Part shown: positions 32,413 to 41,449 of the stretch, in pieces
Layout of the letters: each line of letters begins with the position of its first letter
Numbering within the stretch: position 1 is the first letter of the stretch
Origin: a virus
Direction: 5' to 3' (one strand)
Length of the DNA: 64,000 nt
Virus record (IMG/VR): IMGVR_UViG_3300021964_010186
Location: 1 to 64,000 of that record
Notes under the pieces: model-generated
What the model was told of the DNA's origin: nothing
Database searches by the model: none
The model's input: the letters and a program-made list of their open reading frames with translations, nothing else
Made by a program: the position numbers and the translations under genes

Positions 32413-33571
32413 ATATCCTCAATACTTTATTTAAAAGAGGGAACACCTCACCAAAATTTTCCTTGCGGTACTGATCGGTCTGCAGGATCCTGGCCTTGCG
32501 TCGTTCTCGCATCTCGGCGGTGTCCCTGTCCGCGGCGTTCATGAACCTCAGCGTGGGCTGGAAGTCGGTCAGCATACTGTACCTGGAGTTGATGATGTTC
32601 TTGGCCTGCCGGGGCAGTGTCTGTACGTTGAAGTAGTCGGGGTCGAAGCAGGTGTTCACATAGAAGAACTTGGGCTGGAACTGTGCCACCCACAGGGCTA
32701 TCTTGGCCCAGTTGAAGACATTGAATATGGAAACTGTTGTGCAGATCTGGAAGTCCATGTTGGGGGTCCGTCTCTCCTTGAATTTGATCAGATTGGCATT
32801 GACTTGGCGCCAGTTGGCCGGGTGCCTCTGATACTCGAATGGCTCGCCCACGTCATCGATGCTGAACGCTATCTCCACGTGCTTGAAGTAACTCCATAGG
32901 TCAAATATCTCTATGGGAGGCAGTTGCGTGCCGTTGGTGTTGTAGTGTATGTCTATGTTCTTTGCATAGCCCTTCTCCACACAGTGCATTAATATCTTGA
33001 AATGGTCTTTTATCATGAACGGTTCGCCGCCTGTGAACTCGAAGTATTGCACGTGTTTTAGGTCTTCCTTGAGGTCCTCGAAGAACTTGGGATTGCGTTT
33101 CGGCCAGCCACCCTCACGTAAATTTTTAAGTGCGACTGGATTCTCTCCGTAGTCCAGTTCTTCCTGTGCCCACTTGCTGGAACTCCAGGAACCGCATATC
33201 CTACACTTGAGATTACACACGTTGCCCAACTTAAAGTCTATGAACTTCAGCGTTGGCTCGCTATCAGGTGTCCAATCCGTAAGACTTTTCTTCATTTTGT
33301 AAATCGAGTTCTGTCGCTTGGAAGTCTTGCCCGCATCTTCTTCCTGCCAACAGCTCTGGCAACCTTTTGGTCTTTCACCATTACGGAACTGTTCTCTCAG
33401 TTTCTCCATGTATTCTGTGTGCTGTATGGATTTAAGACTCTGGTTGTATACTTTCACCTCGGGCACACTTCCTTTATATAGACAGCAGGGTGATGCACCA
33501 CCGTTCACATCAACTTCTAGATGTGTCCATGGCAAAGGACACATGTTTGATTTTATATACTTGTCCACCAC
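32405..33571 (-). CDS. Radical SAM protein with N-terminal twitch/SPASM-like domain (1)
   Basis: 388 residues. The N-terminal cluster cysteines are C11 ('MCPLPWTHLEV'), C29-C30 and C71/C74 ('GCQSCWQEEDA'); the radical SAM motif C119xxxC123xxC126 is in 'NVCNLKCRICGSW', followed by 'FEFTGGEPFMIKDHF' and 'HYNTNGTQ'. The N-terminal Cys pattern resembles a SPASM/twitch auxiliary cluster placed before the barrel rather than after it. The substrate is unknown. The gene overlaps neighbours on both sides in the glycan operon. Confidence 0.88.
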   Translation of the reverse strand: MVDKYIKSNMCPLPWTHLEVDVNGGASPCCLYKGSVPEVKVYNQSLKSIQHTEYMEKLREQFRNGERPKGCQSCWQEEDAGKTSKRQNSIYKMKKSLTDWTPDSEPTLKFIDFKLGNVCNLKCRICGSWSSSKWAQEELDYGENPVALKNLREGGWPKRNPKFFEDLKEDLKHVQYFEFTGGEPFMIKDHFKILMHCVEKGYAKNIDIHYNTNGTQLPPIEIFDLWSYFKHVEIAFSIDDVGEPFEYQRHPANWRQVNANLIKFKERRTPNMDFQICTTVSIFNVFNWAKIALWVAQFQPKFFYVNTCFDPDYFNVQTLPRQAKNIINSRYSMLTDFQPTLRFMNAADRDTAEMRERRKARILQTDQYRKENFGEVFPLLNKVLRIYD

Positions 33572-34887
33572 TCTAATGCTTTCTTGTTTTTTGCTAAGAT
33601 TTTTTTGATATCTGTGCCACGGATACTATCTAGTCTCTCTATTTCCGCTTTGCCATCCTTCTGACCTTTTCTGTACAACTCTTCATCGTAAACTAACTCG
33701 TTGTTCCTTTTTTGTTTCTGCATTTCGTCTAACTGCGAAAAGAAATTGTTTAATTTTTTGTTTTTGTATTTGATTGTCTTTTCTCTAACATCATCTATTA
33801 TCTCAGTCATAATGTCATAAGGCATGAACAAAGGTGCCATAGCATTGTTATGGGAGAAGTTAAAAACTTGTTTAGTCAACAACTCGATGTTCAGCTCATT
33901 ACTTAACAGCACCATATTTTCCAAATCAAACAATCCCGGTAATGTAATAGTTAGGTCCAACTGCAGTCTTTGATTTTGCTCTTTTACGAATTTTAGTCCA
34001 TACTTTATATTTGTTAACCATTCATCATACTTTAGACCAGTTCTTATGTACTCCCCAATTTCCCCGGTACCATCTATTGAAGCACAAATTTGCCAATTAG
34101 GAAAGTACCTTAATATGTCGTCAAACAAGTTGTATTTGTAGAAATTTATCCTACTCATATTAGAATTGTACCTTGCTAATACTTTATCTTGGTAGCCAAG
34201 TTCTACAATCCTTTTCATCGCTTCCCAGTGTATCTTCCACATCAGAGGTTCTCCCCCACACCAGTATAGTTCGGTTATACGTTTTTGTTCAACCGCTTCT
34301 GTGAATTCCTTCACTACTTGCTGATCATGGAATAGTTCTAACTGTGCTTTGATGTCTTTCCTGCCCCATATCCTATATCGTTCGTAATCGCCCTTACCGT
34401 GTTTCTTATTCTCAGTTTCCCATGTACTACTCAGCATATCTCCACACATCCTACAACTAAAATTGCACAGATTAGAAAACCTATAATCAAAACTTTGTGT
34501 CTTCATTGTGGTGGCACCTGTTTCATCTGTGCTGTTGTACGCTTGTTCTATGTTGTTCCTATACAACCAATTAAAGTGTTGTCTGTACACCTGTTCATTT
34601 AACAATTTGTGATTGCACACAGTACACTGAGGGATTTCCTCACCTGCTAATAACTTTAACCGCACAGACTTCATATAGTCAGAATTCCAGTGCTGTTCTA
34701 ATGTGGTTAGATTCAATTTGTCATTATTACCTTTTGGGTCTATAGTGTCTATGTACTGTTTGAAGTTTTCGCTTGATTCTCTAGAACTACAACACAACCT
34801 TCGTTCCATCTGTGGCGACAGGTAAGTGTGCGTCCATGGTGCCATGCAGAATGTCTTGTTGCCCTCGTTAGGTTTAATTCTTTTCAT
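33553..34887 (-). CDS. Radical SAM protein with N-terminal twitch/SPASM-like domain (2)
   Basis: 444 residues. N-terminal Cys at 14 ('FCMAPWTHTYL'), 32-33 ('LCCSSRESSE') and in 'QCTVCNHKLL'; radical SAM motif 'NLCNFSCRMCGDM', then 'YWCGGEPLMWK'. Same architecture as its neighbours. Its composition is more AT-rich than the gene at 32405. It overlaps both adjacent radical SAM genes (19 and 14 bases), so the three are made as one block. Confidence 0.88.
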   Translation of the reverse strand: MKRIKPNEGNKTFCMAPWTHTYLSPQMERRLCCSSRESSENFKQYIDTIDPKGNNDKLNLTTLEQHWNSDYMKSVRLKLLAGEEIPQCTVCNHKLLNEQVYRQHFNWLYRNNIEQAYNSTDETGATTMKTQSFDYRFSNLCNFSCRMCGDMLSSTWETENKKHGKGDYERYRIWGRKDIKAQLELFHDQQVVKEFTEAVEQKRITELYWCGGEPLMWKIHWEAMKRIVELGYQDKVLARYNSNMSRINFYKYNLFDDILRYFPNWQICASIDGTGEIGEYIRTGLKYDEWLTNIKYGLKFVKEQNQRLQLDLTITLPGLFDLENMVLLSNELNIELLTKQVFNFSHNNAMAPLFMPYDIMTEIIDDVREKTIKYKNKKLNNFFSQLDEMQKQKRNNELVYDEELYRKGQKDGKAEIERLDSIRGTDIKKILAKNKKALEWWTSI

Positions 34888-36157
34888 ACAACTCCTGTAA
34901 TTCAGGAAACACCGTGAGCATGTCTTCGTCTCTAATCAAGTCTAATTTTTTCATTATGTCTTTGAACTGTCCTAAATCCTTGCTGTTGTTCCTCCTCATC
35001 ATGTAATCCAGACCTGATTCATAACCTTTTGTGGCCCTGGTCAGATGATCTAACGGTTTTAACCATTCAAGATGTTTCTCATATTTTTCTTTTACTTTCT
35101 GTTTGTATGATTCCGGCAATAGATCGATCCTCTGCGGGTATGGAAACTGTAACAGATTGAAATTGAAGTCCTGTGGTTTCAGTAATCCTTGATCTACCCA
35201 GTTCCTGTGGAAGTCTGGTATGTGTAGCGCATTAATCAAACCCACCGTTGAACTGATATAGAAATCCACTTGCGGACAAACCTGTAACATGCGTCGCCTA
35301 TTAGCCACAACTTCTTCCCATACGGTACCTTTACGCATAAGTTCACCTCGCTTACCTTCCGCATCGAGACTGGCGCCTATTGAAACCGAATCAAATTTGT
35401 TCCAAAGTTCGAGTATGTCTATGTCTTTAAATCTCGTCTTGGTGAAATTGGTATTATATATCAATCTGACATGATACATCTTTCGCCTGTCTAATTCCTT
35501 CAATATCCTGTAGTGCTCTTCCATTATAATGGGCTCCCCACCTGCGAAATAGAACTGTTCCACATGATCGAACTGATCCAACATCTGTGTCCATATGTCA
35601 TCACTGCTTCTACCTACACGCATGACCTTTGCGTGATTAGGTGGTAATCCTGTAAGTTTCTTGTGATCCTCATACCAATTGGAACTGAACCAAGTGCCAC
35701 AACTCCGGCAGGCCAGATTACACAGGTTGCTGAACCTTATGTCCCAATACTTGATCACAAAGTCAGCCGTGCCATCTGGCTGAGTATTATCTACCATTCC
35801 TATGTTGTGTCCAAAATGTTTGTTTGAACTCAATCTCAAACTGAAGAATCCTGATTGTTCCTGATCATAGCATTTGGTACATTGTTTGCTGGTTTTGTTT
35901 GCCAACATATTGTTTCTGATACCTTTCATTGTATCGTTATTGAACACTTCCACCATGGAATTCTTGTTCAGATCGCCGACTGGATACTTGTCTAAAGCAA
36001 AGCAACAAGGATAGGCCCTACCATCGGGGAAAGCATGTATATGCAACCATGGCATCATACAGAAGGTATCACTGTCTATAAGCAATTCTTTTTGCCTATC
36101 TGTCATGTCCTTGATCTTTAGTTTCTCGGGTTCTTTAGCTCCGTAATCATATGTCAC
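34874..36157 (-). CDS. Radical SAM protein with N-terminal twitch/SPASM-like domain (3)
   Basis: 427 residues with an extra 30-residue lead. C33 ('FCMMPWLHIHAFPDG'), C51-C52 ('AYPCCFALDKYP') and 'QCTKCYDQEQ' form the N-terminal cluster; 'NLCNLACRSCGTWFSSNWY' is the radical SAM motif and 'FYFAGGEPIIMEEHY' the GGE motif. It is closest in motif wording to the protein at 33553, suggesting they arose by duplication. Overlaps both neighbours. Confidence 0.88.
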   Translation of the reverse strand: MTYDYGAKEPEKLKIKDMTDRQKELLIDSDTFCMMPWLHIHAFPDGRAYPCCFALDKYPVGDLNKNSMVEVFNNDTMKGIRNNMLANKTSKQCTKCYDQEQSGFFSLRLSSNKHFGHNIGMVDNTQPDGTADFVIKYWDIRFSNLCNLACRSCGTWFSSNWYEDHKKLTGLPPNHAKVMRVGRSSDDIWTQMLDQFDHVEQFYFAGGEPIIMEEHYRILKELDRRKMYHVRLIYNTNFTKTRFKDIDILELWNKFDSVSIGASLDAEGKRGELMRKGTVWEEVVANRRRMLQVCPQVDFYISSTVGLINALHIPDFHRNWVDQGLLKPQDFNFNLLQFPYPQRIDLLPESYKQKVKEKYEKHLEWLKPLDHLTRATKGYESGLDYMMRRNNSKDLGQFKDIMKKLDLIRDEDMLTVFPELQELYEKN

Positions 36158-37490
36158 GATACCATTCTCCTATAATCGGAAAGGTCTTCTCAAAATCCTT
36201 TCCACTGCGTTTGTCATACTGACTGTAGAATGCTTTGAAATCTTGTTGTAGTTTGTCCTGTGTGGCCGCACCCACATGTGGTGTTTTCACCACGTCCAAG
36301 TAATCGATTAATCTCTGTGTATGATCTATTTCCATGGGGTGTAACCATTTCTCATTACTAGTTAAGAACTTTTCTAATCCTCCTTTAAATTTGTTCCTTA
36401 GTTCATCTGGTAGCACTAGTGGTGATTGGAAACTTGGAAATCTCAATATGTTCAAAGTGAAGTTGATCGACGGTCCATACACCTTGCCTGCATTTTTCAA
36501 CCAGACTATCTTTTCGAGAAATTCTGGCAGTGATTCTAAACACAACGCATTGATGGTCGACATATTGTGTATCTCTGACGGTATCTTATCCACCATCATG
36601 TGTAAAACACGACTGAACCAGTCACCGTAGTCGAGACCGTCCCTTATGTATTCCGCTTGAGAGAATGTTGCTTCACAACTTGTGTACAGATGAAAGTTTT
36701 TGAATCCTTTTAATTTACGTTTGAACCTATCAATTATACTATCCTTGGCTCCGAGGTTTGAATTAATTGCTATATTCATATTCGGATTCATTTTATCACC
36801 TTGTGTTTCTATCCAGTCCAATAACCTCCATAGGTTTGGAGACATCATTGGTTCTCCTCCCGTGATTCTCAATTCATTTAGTGTCTTATGCAAATCAGAT
36901 TCCCACCATCTGTAAAATGCTTCCACGTAGGGATTGGTTTCATCTTTCTTGTAGGGCTCTGCACTGTTGTGTGGATGAGTAAAATGATTTCGGCCATCGG
37001 ATTTCAATCCAGTGTATGGCCCTTTTTGCTTGATGTTATTTGCCCAGGTTGAACTAAACGCAGGATTACAATATGTACAAGCAAAATTACACGTTCTATC
37101 AAATGCTATCTCCAGTGTTTTTAAATTCACATCTTCGTTGTGATCTAATTTGTAAGCCGTGTCTAGCTCGTTGTTAGTGAATATCTTTGATTTGTACACC
37201 CTGTCACTGATATTATCCCTGTGTATGTCCTCAATCTTCCAACAATATTCACAGCCTGCCGGTCTTTCACCATTCTGCATTTGCCTACGTTGTTCTTTCT
37301 TCTGTGGTGTGTTGTGCAGAAGTTTTGGATTGGACTGAACGGCAATAGGATCAACCTTGTGTGGCAACGGATGGTGACAGCTCGTGGTCATCCCCGAGCC
37401 CAACCATATTGTGGCGTTGTACCACTTGGCCCCACAGAAACTTGCTGACTTTGTATCTAATATCTTTTTCTTATATTCGAGATCGTCCAT
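36147..37490 (-). CDS. Radical SAM protein with N-terminal twitch/SPASM-like domain (4)
   Basis: 447 residues. C19 ('FCGAKWYNATIWLG'), C38 with two His ('TTSCHHPLPHKVD'), 'GERPAGCEYCWKIEDIHRD' and the core 'RTCNFACTYCNPAFSSTW', then 'LRITGGEPMMSPNL'. A close sister of the protein at 39193, sharing 'QRRQM..GERPAGC.YCWK' and the 'C.HP..H' element, which the other members lack. The His-rich element may add a ligand to the auxiliary cluster or bind another metal. Overlaps the small gene upstream by 20 bases. Confidence 0.88.
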   Translation of the reverse strand: MDDLEYKKKILDTKSASFCGAKWYNATIWLGSGMTTSCHHPLPHKVDPIAVQSNPKLLHNTPQKKEQRRQMQNGERPAGCEYCWKIEDIHRDNISDRVYKSKIFTNNELDTAYKLDHNEDVNLKTLEIAFDRTCNFACTYCNPAFSSTWANNIKQKGPYTGLKSDGRNHFTHPHNSAEPYKKDETNPYVEAFYRWWESDLHKTLNELRITGGEPMMSPNLWRLLDWIETQGDKMNPNMNIAINSNLGAKDSIIDRFKRKLKGFKNFHLYTSCEATFSQAEYIRDGLDYGDWFSRVLHMMVDKIPSEIHNMSTINALCLESLPEFLEKIVWLKNAGKVYGPSINFTLNILRFPSFQSPLVLPDELRNKFKGGLEKFLTSNEKWLHPMEIDHTQRLIDYLDVVKTPHVGAATQDKLQQDFKAFYSQYDKRSGKDFEKTFPIIGEWYRDI

Positions 37491-37605
37491 CTTTCCCCTT
37501 GAAATAATCTTTCAGTTTATTGTATTCGTGTTCCGGACAGAGCGTGTCACTCTCGAACATCACGTCCTTGACCCAGTGATAATGTGCTATCGTCTTCTTG
37601 CTCAT
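37471..37605 (-). CDS. 44-residue basic peptide
   Basis: The ATG at 37605 overlaps the SGNH gene stop (ATGA) and is preceded by AAAGGATGA; a longer start at 37638 is possible. The product is charged and aromatic ('MSKKTIAHYHWVKDVMFESD' and a Lys-rich tail). Its end overlaps the radical SAM gene start by 20 bases. It may be a small accessory protein of the neighbouring enzyme. No family recognised. Confidence 0.6.
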   Translation of the reverse strand: MSKKTIAHYHWVKDVMFESDTLCPEHEYNKLKDYFKGKDGRSRI

Positions 37606-38216
37606 GAATTCATCCTTTGGTATACCTTTTCTGCCCATTGTTGATTTTGTTCTACGGTCATGTGATTGATTGTGCCAATACCCCAACCGTCCTTGACGAT
37701 TGCCCCCTTGCTGAATGCAAATATACTTTCGTCTATGACCGTGCCCGTCTCTAATTTGATACCGGCATCCTTGCCCGCCGTTTCAAAAGGTCGGAAACTC
37801 CACATCTGCACGATGGTTTTATCTTCGAGCGTTGATAACACGTTCTGATCATAATACTTCAATGCGTATTCGTAGGCCAACTCGTCTTTGTCATAATCGT
37901 GTAGATGTATCCAGTACTGTTCCAATGCCTTGTAAAGGTTTGGATCAACACCATCCAACGGTTGTGTGTTCGCACTTAAGGTGTATCTTGGGTGGTAAAG
38001 CCTGTATGGCTCAGTCCAACAGAATATCGAAACATCTGGGACGCTGTCCTGTTCTATTAGTCTGTTGAAACGCATAAACACACTCCAGATACTGCGTCCA
38101 GGTTCACCAAACCATCTTATCCTAGAACACCCTAGTTTCTCCTGTAGGATGTTGCACCAGCTCTCGGGTTGATTGCTGGCACAGAAACTGTCTCCAAAAA
38201 ATCCTATTGTCCTCAT
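37602..38216 (-). CDS. SGNH-like hydrolase
   Basis: 204 residues with block I 'TIGFFGDSFCASNQ', block II 'WFGEPGRSIWSVFMRF' and a C-terminal 'GTINHMTVEQNQQWAEKV' with the catalytic His. The size fits GDSL/SGNH esterases. It overlaps genes on both sides by four bases, directly between a GT-like gene and a radical SAM gene. Target unknown; O-acyl groups on a glycan are the usual substrate type. Confidence 0.72.
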   Translation of the reverse strand: MRTIGFFGDSFCASNQPESWCNILQEKLGCSRIRWFGEPGRSIWSVFMRFNRLIEQDSVPDVSIFCWTEPYRLYHPRYTLSANTQPLDGVDPNLYKALEQYWIHLHDYDKDELAYEYALKYYDQNVLSTLEDKTIVQMWSFRPFETAGKDAGIKLETGTVIDESIFAFSKGAIVKDGWGIGTINHMTVEQNQQWAEKVYQRMNS

Positions 38217-39196
38217 TGTGTAAACCTAAACAAGTCAACTTTCTTGCTCCCTTTTGTTTTGATTAGGAATTCCCTGTTCCAGTCAGTTCTTTCGAAATGT
38301 TGTTTGTTGTGCTCTAACACATCATTCAATCGTGCATAGACGGACTTAGGATCCTGTACACTGAGTTGATGCATAGAATCAAATACCATGTTGAATCTCT
38401 TATCCCTTTCCTTTTCGTTGTCATAACTTTCATCTATGACAGAGGAAAATGTTTTAAAGCCCAAATTACGTAATGCCCGAAGTTGTCCTTGAGATCCAAA
38501 AACAACAAAGGGACGTTTAGCCACAATCGGTTTAGCGGTCTTTTCCGTGAAAACGCCAAAGTCTTTATGCCACGTTGTTTCTATGAATGCAGTATAGAAG
38601 GTGTTGTTGTAGATTTCAGGATCTATAAGATCACTGTATCTTAATGTGCTCTTCCATTTTTCTTCTATGGTTTCCGCCGTGTGATTCACAGGCACTTTCA
38701 CATGTTTACTCCATCTGCCTTGTCTTGGATCGTCCCTGTAGTATGTCGTTAACACTTGTTCATTCACAGGATGACCCTTTAGTGTATCAAACAAAATGTC
38801 CTTGCCGGTATCTGTGCCACCCATTAAAAAATCAAATTTCTTTAGTTTGTTGGATTTATCTTTGACGTCAATACAGTTTTCAAGCAATCCTCTACACATG
38901 TCGTTCTTGATGTAAAGGTCCTGTCCCTCATGAAACATGTTATTAAGAAATTTCAATGGTAGTCCTTGTTGATTGGCAAAATTACAACCGTAATAGTGAA
39001 TGTTTGATTTATGGATGTTTGCTTTTATTAAATCCACAAATGTCCTGTGCACGCCATCCTCTTCATACACGAAACCCGGCTCATACAGATTCACAATTAT
39101 GTTAGCGTAATTTCTATGTTCTTGATCAATCAATTTTTGAAGTCTTTCACCCATGTCCGCTCCACTGGTGTATATGTTAATCAGTAAAGTGCTCAT
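38213..39196 (-). CDS. Fucosyltransferase/GT10-like phage protein
   Basis: 327 residues. The C-terminal part has 'AFIETTWHKDFGVFTEKTAK' and 'KRPFVVFGSQGQLRALRNLG', followed by 'SVIDESYDNEKERDKRF'. This resembles the donor-binding half of GT10-type glycosyltransferases and a protein type seen in marine phages, from memory. No DxD motif is evident. The N-terminal half is not recognised. It is embedded in the operon with four-base overlaps on both sides. Confidence 0.55.
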   Translation of the reverse strand: MSTLLINIYTSGADMGERLQKLIDQEHRNYANIIVNLYEPGFVYEEDGVHRTFVDLIKANIHKSNIHYYGCNFANQQGLPLKFLNNMFHEGQDLYIKNDMCRGLLENCIDVKDKSNKLKKFDFLMGGTDTGKDILFDTLKGHPVNEQVLTTYYRDDPRQGRWSKHVKVPVNHTAETIEEKWKSTLRYSDLIDPEIYNNTFYTAFIETTWHKDFGVFTEKTAKPIVAKRPFVVFGSQGQLRALRNLGFKTFSSVIDESYDNEKERDKRFNMVFDSMHQLSVQDPKSVYARLNDVLEHNKQHFERTDWNREFLIKTKGSKKVDLFRFTQ

Positions 39197-40563
39197 GCGT
39201 TCCTACACTCCTCCCAGAATTCCGCCATCTCAGGGAACGTGTTGAGGAACCTGGTCAGGCGCCTGCGATCGTGTTCCGAGAAAAAAGCGTAAAAATTACG
39301 TTTGTGCTGTGCGCTCGCGTCAGCGTTCTCGCGCCAGTATGCGAGATTGCGTCGCATCTTCTGGATCTCGAAGTCCTTGAATATGTGTAGCCCGTTTGAC
39401 TCGCCGGAGTTGGCCTCCATGTACTTGATGTTGTCTTCGTGTATGCTCTGGTAACTCTCGGGTAATAATGTTATCTGTTGCCATGCGGGTTGGCGTAGCA
39501 GTGGCACGTCAAACCAAACACGCTGATAAGTTTTACTGTATCGCTTACGCAGATCCAGTATCTTTTCCAACAATCGGTCCATGCTGGTTATACTGAGGTT
39601 GTTGTAGGTCACTATGAAGGTTATGCTGTTACGCACTGGTATGCGATCCAGGAACTCCTCCACGTTCGCCATCATGCGATCGAAGTCCAATCCATGCCTG
39701 ATGTACTCGGCGCGTTTGCCGAACGCATCCACGCTGACGAACTGCATCATGTGTTCCACCTTCTCCTCCATGCAGATATTCTGCATCATGTTGAAGTACT
39801 TGTCCTTGAGTTTTGGGTCGGCCGGACACATGTTGGATGTTACGTTGAGATGTAGGTCCTCTTTGGGATGGTCAATGATGTACTGTAGCACCCGGTAGGT
39901 GTTGACATCCATCATGGGCTCCCCACCGGTCATGCGGAAGTGCTTGAGGTTCTTGTACAGTTCTGGCCACCATCGCCAGAAAGCGTCAACGTATGGGTTG
40001 GACTCCCTGTTGGGTATTGGACTCCTGCGTCCCTGGAAGTGCTCGGGAGCGTTGTGCGGTGGCGTGGTGGGGTACTCCCCATAGCGTTCCGTCTCCTTGC
40101 CCCAGGTGGTGGAGAACTGTGGCGAACAGTAACTACACTTGAAGTTACAAGCGTGGCTGAAGTTGACCTCCACGTACCTGGGCATCCATGTCTCAGACAA
40201 TGGATTCTTTACAATTTCTTCAAAGTCCTGCATGGCCCATGGCTCTCCCGAACGGTAGTGACGATCACTCATCTCACCGGCGTCCTCCAGTTTCCAGCAG
40301 TAACTACAGCCCGCGGGCCTCTCACCCGCCAGCATCTGTCGTCTTTGCTTCAACTTCTCGTTGGTGTTGTGAAGTGCCGTGGGATTGCTATGTAGTTTTG
40401 TCGCGTCAATCTCGTGCAGGGGTGGATGGTAGCAACTGTTGGTCAGTCCCGTTGGCAGGTGCAGTGACACCTGGTTCCACTTGGCCAGGCACATGGTGGG
40501 CGAAACTGTGGCCAGTTTCTGCTCGGCCTTCAGCGCATCATTCTTGTAGTCACTTGTACTCAC
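39193..40563 (-). CDS. Radical SAM protein with N-terminal twitch/SPASM-like domain (5)
   Basis: 456 residues. C25 ('TMCLAKWNQVSLHLP'), 'NSCYHPPLHEIDA', 'ERPAGCSYCWKLEDAGE', then 'HACNFKCSYCSPQFSTTWGK' (CxxxCxxC) and 'FRMTGGEPMMDVNTY'. A close relative of the protein at 36147. It is richer in G+C than the AT-leaning sisters at 33553-37490, so the copies have probably evolved apart for some time or been acquired separately. Confidence 0.88.
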   Translation of the reverse strand: MSTSDYKNDALKAEQKLATVSPTMCLAKWNQVSLHLPTGLTNSCYHPPLHEIDATKLHSNPTALHNTNEKLKQRRQMLAGERPAGCSYCWKLEDAGEMSDRHYRSGEPWAMQDFEEIVKNPLSETWMPRYVEVNFSHACNFKCSYCSPQFSTTWGKETERYGEYPTTPPHNAPEHFQGRRSPIPNRESNPYVDAFWRWWPELYKNLKHFRMTGGEPMMDVNTYRVLQYIIDHPKEDLHLNVTSNMCPADPKLKDKYFNMMQNICMEEKVEHMMQFVSVDAFGKRAEYIRHGLDFDRMMANVEEFLDRIPVRNSITFIVTYNNLSITSMDRLLEKILDLRKRYSKTYQRVWFDVPLLRQPAWQQITLLPESYQSIHEDNIKYMEANSGESNGLHIFKDFEIQKMRRNLAYWRENADASAQHKRNFYAFFSEHDRRRLTRFLNTFPEMAEFWEECRNA

Positions 40564-41449
40564 GATCCTGCACTCCTTTATTACTGTGTTGTGGCATGAC
40601 GAACTTGAAGAACCTGCTGTCTTCCACGCTGTAATCTGCCACTGGTATGTCTAATCTCTGCCTAATGCTTTCCCCATAAGTGTTGAGGTCTGCGTGTACA
40701 TTCTGTTCATCCAGGTAGTTTGCAAACACCTCGTGCATACGATCTATGTCACTGATGCCCATTGCCCATTCGTGGCTCTCTACCGAGGTCTGGTAACACC
40801 CTATCCTGGCTCCCAACATAGCCCATAGTCCATTATCCACATCCGCGCCCACTGTCATCCACGTGGTCAGTATCCTCAGGTTCTGTGGCCAGATGTTTTT
40901 GAATTCGCGTGGAGGTATCGGCACTCCCTTGTTGGTGCACATCTTGACGCCCTCCCTGTAGCCCGCAGTGAATGCCTGGTATTTGTCACCGTTGATTACA
41001 GTGGTGCTGTAGCAGTTGTGTAGGTTCTCGTGTGGTACGCCCCAACAGAAATCCAGTTTGTTTTCCTCGCTGTCAGCGTTCTCGTGTGTCTTCATAGCAA
41101 GGCAGGTCTCCTTGTGCCAGCCCACCAGTCCACCATTACCGTACACCAGTCCGTTGATGTTGTTCTTGGCCCTCCACCTGTGCACTGCCTTGGGATCGGT
41201 CTTTGACCAGTCCAGGGTCTGTATTAGGAAGCTCTCATCTATTATGTTGTCACCGTCCACGCTGATGAAGAAATCGGTCTCCGCCAGTTCCGCCGCGGCC
41301 TTGTGTGCGGAATCGAAACCCACCACACCATCCACACGCTTGGCCCATGGCACTTTGTTCTTGAGGTCAGCCCAGTTCTGCTCCTTGTTGGGTTCACGGA
41401 AACTGATGTACACGAAATCCAGGTCGCTTACTCTGACTCTATCTGCCAT
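40550..41449 (-). CDS. GT-A-type glycosyltransferase-like protein
   Basis: 299 residues; GGAGGAGAGG precedes the ATG. 'LDFVYISFREPNKEQNWADL', 'VPWAKRVDGVVG', 'TDFFISVDGDNIIDE' with a DGD metal motif, and 'NNINGLVYGNGGLVGWHKE' indicate a GT-A nucleotide-sugar transferase. It is the paralogue of the second half of the protein at 26679. The acceptor is unknown. It overlaps the radical SAM gene downstream by 14 bases. Confidence 0.7.
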   Translation of the reverse strand: MADRVRVSDLDFVYISFREPNKEQNWADLKNKVPWAKRVDGVVGFDSAHKAAAELAETDFFISVDGDNIIDESFLIQTLDWSKTDPKAVHRWRAKNNINGLVYGNGGLVGWHKETCLAMKTHENADSEENKLDFCWGVPHENLHNCYSTTVINGDKYQAFTAGYREGVKMCTNKGVPIPPREFKNIWPQNLRILTTWMTVGADVDNGLWAMLGARIGCYQTSVESHEWAMGISDIDRMHEVFANYLDEQNVHADLNTYGESIRQRLDIPVADYSVEDSRFFKFVMPQHSNKGVQDREYK

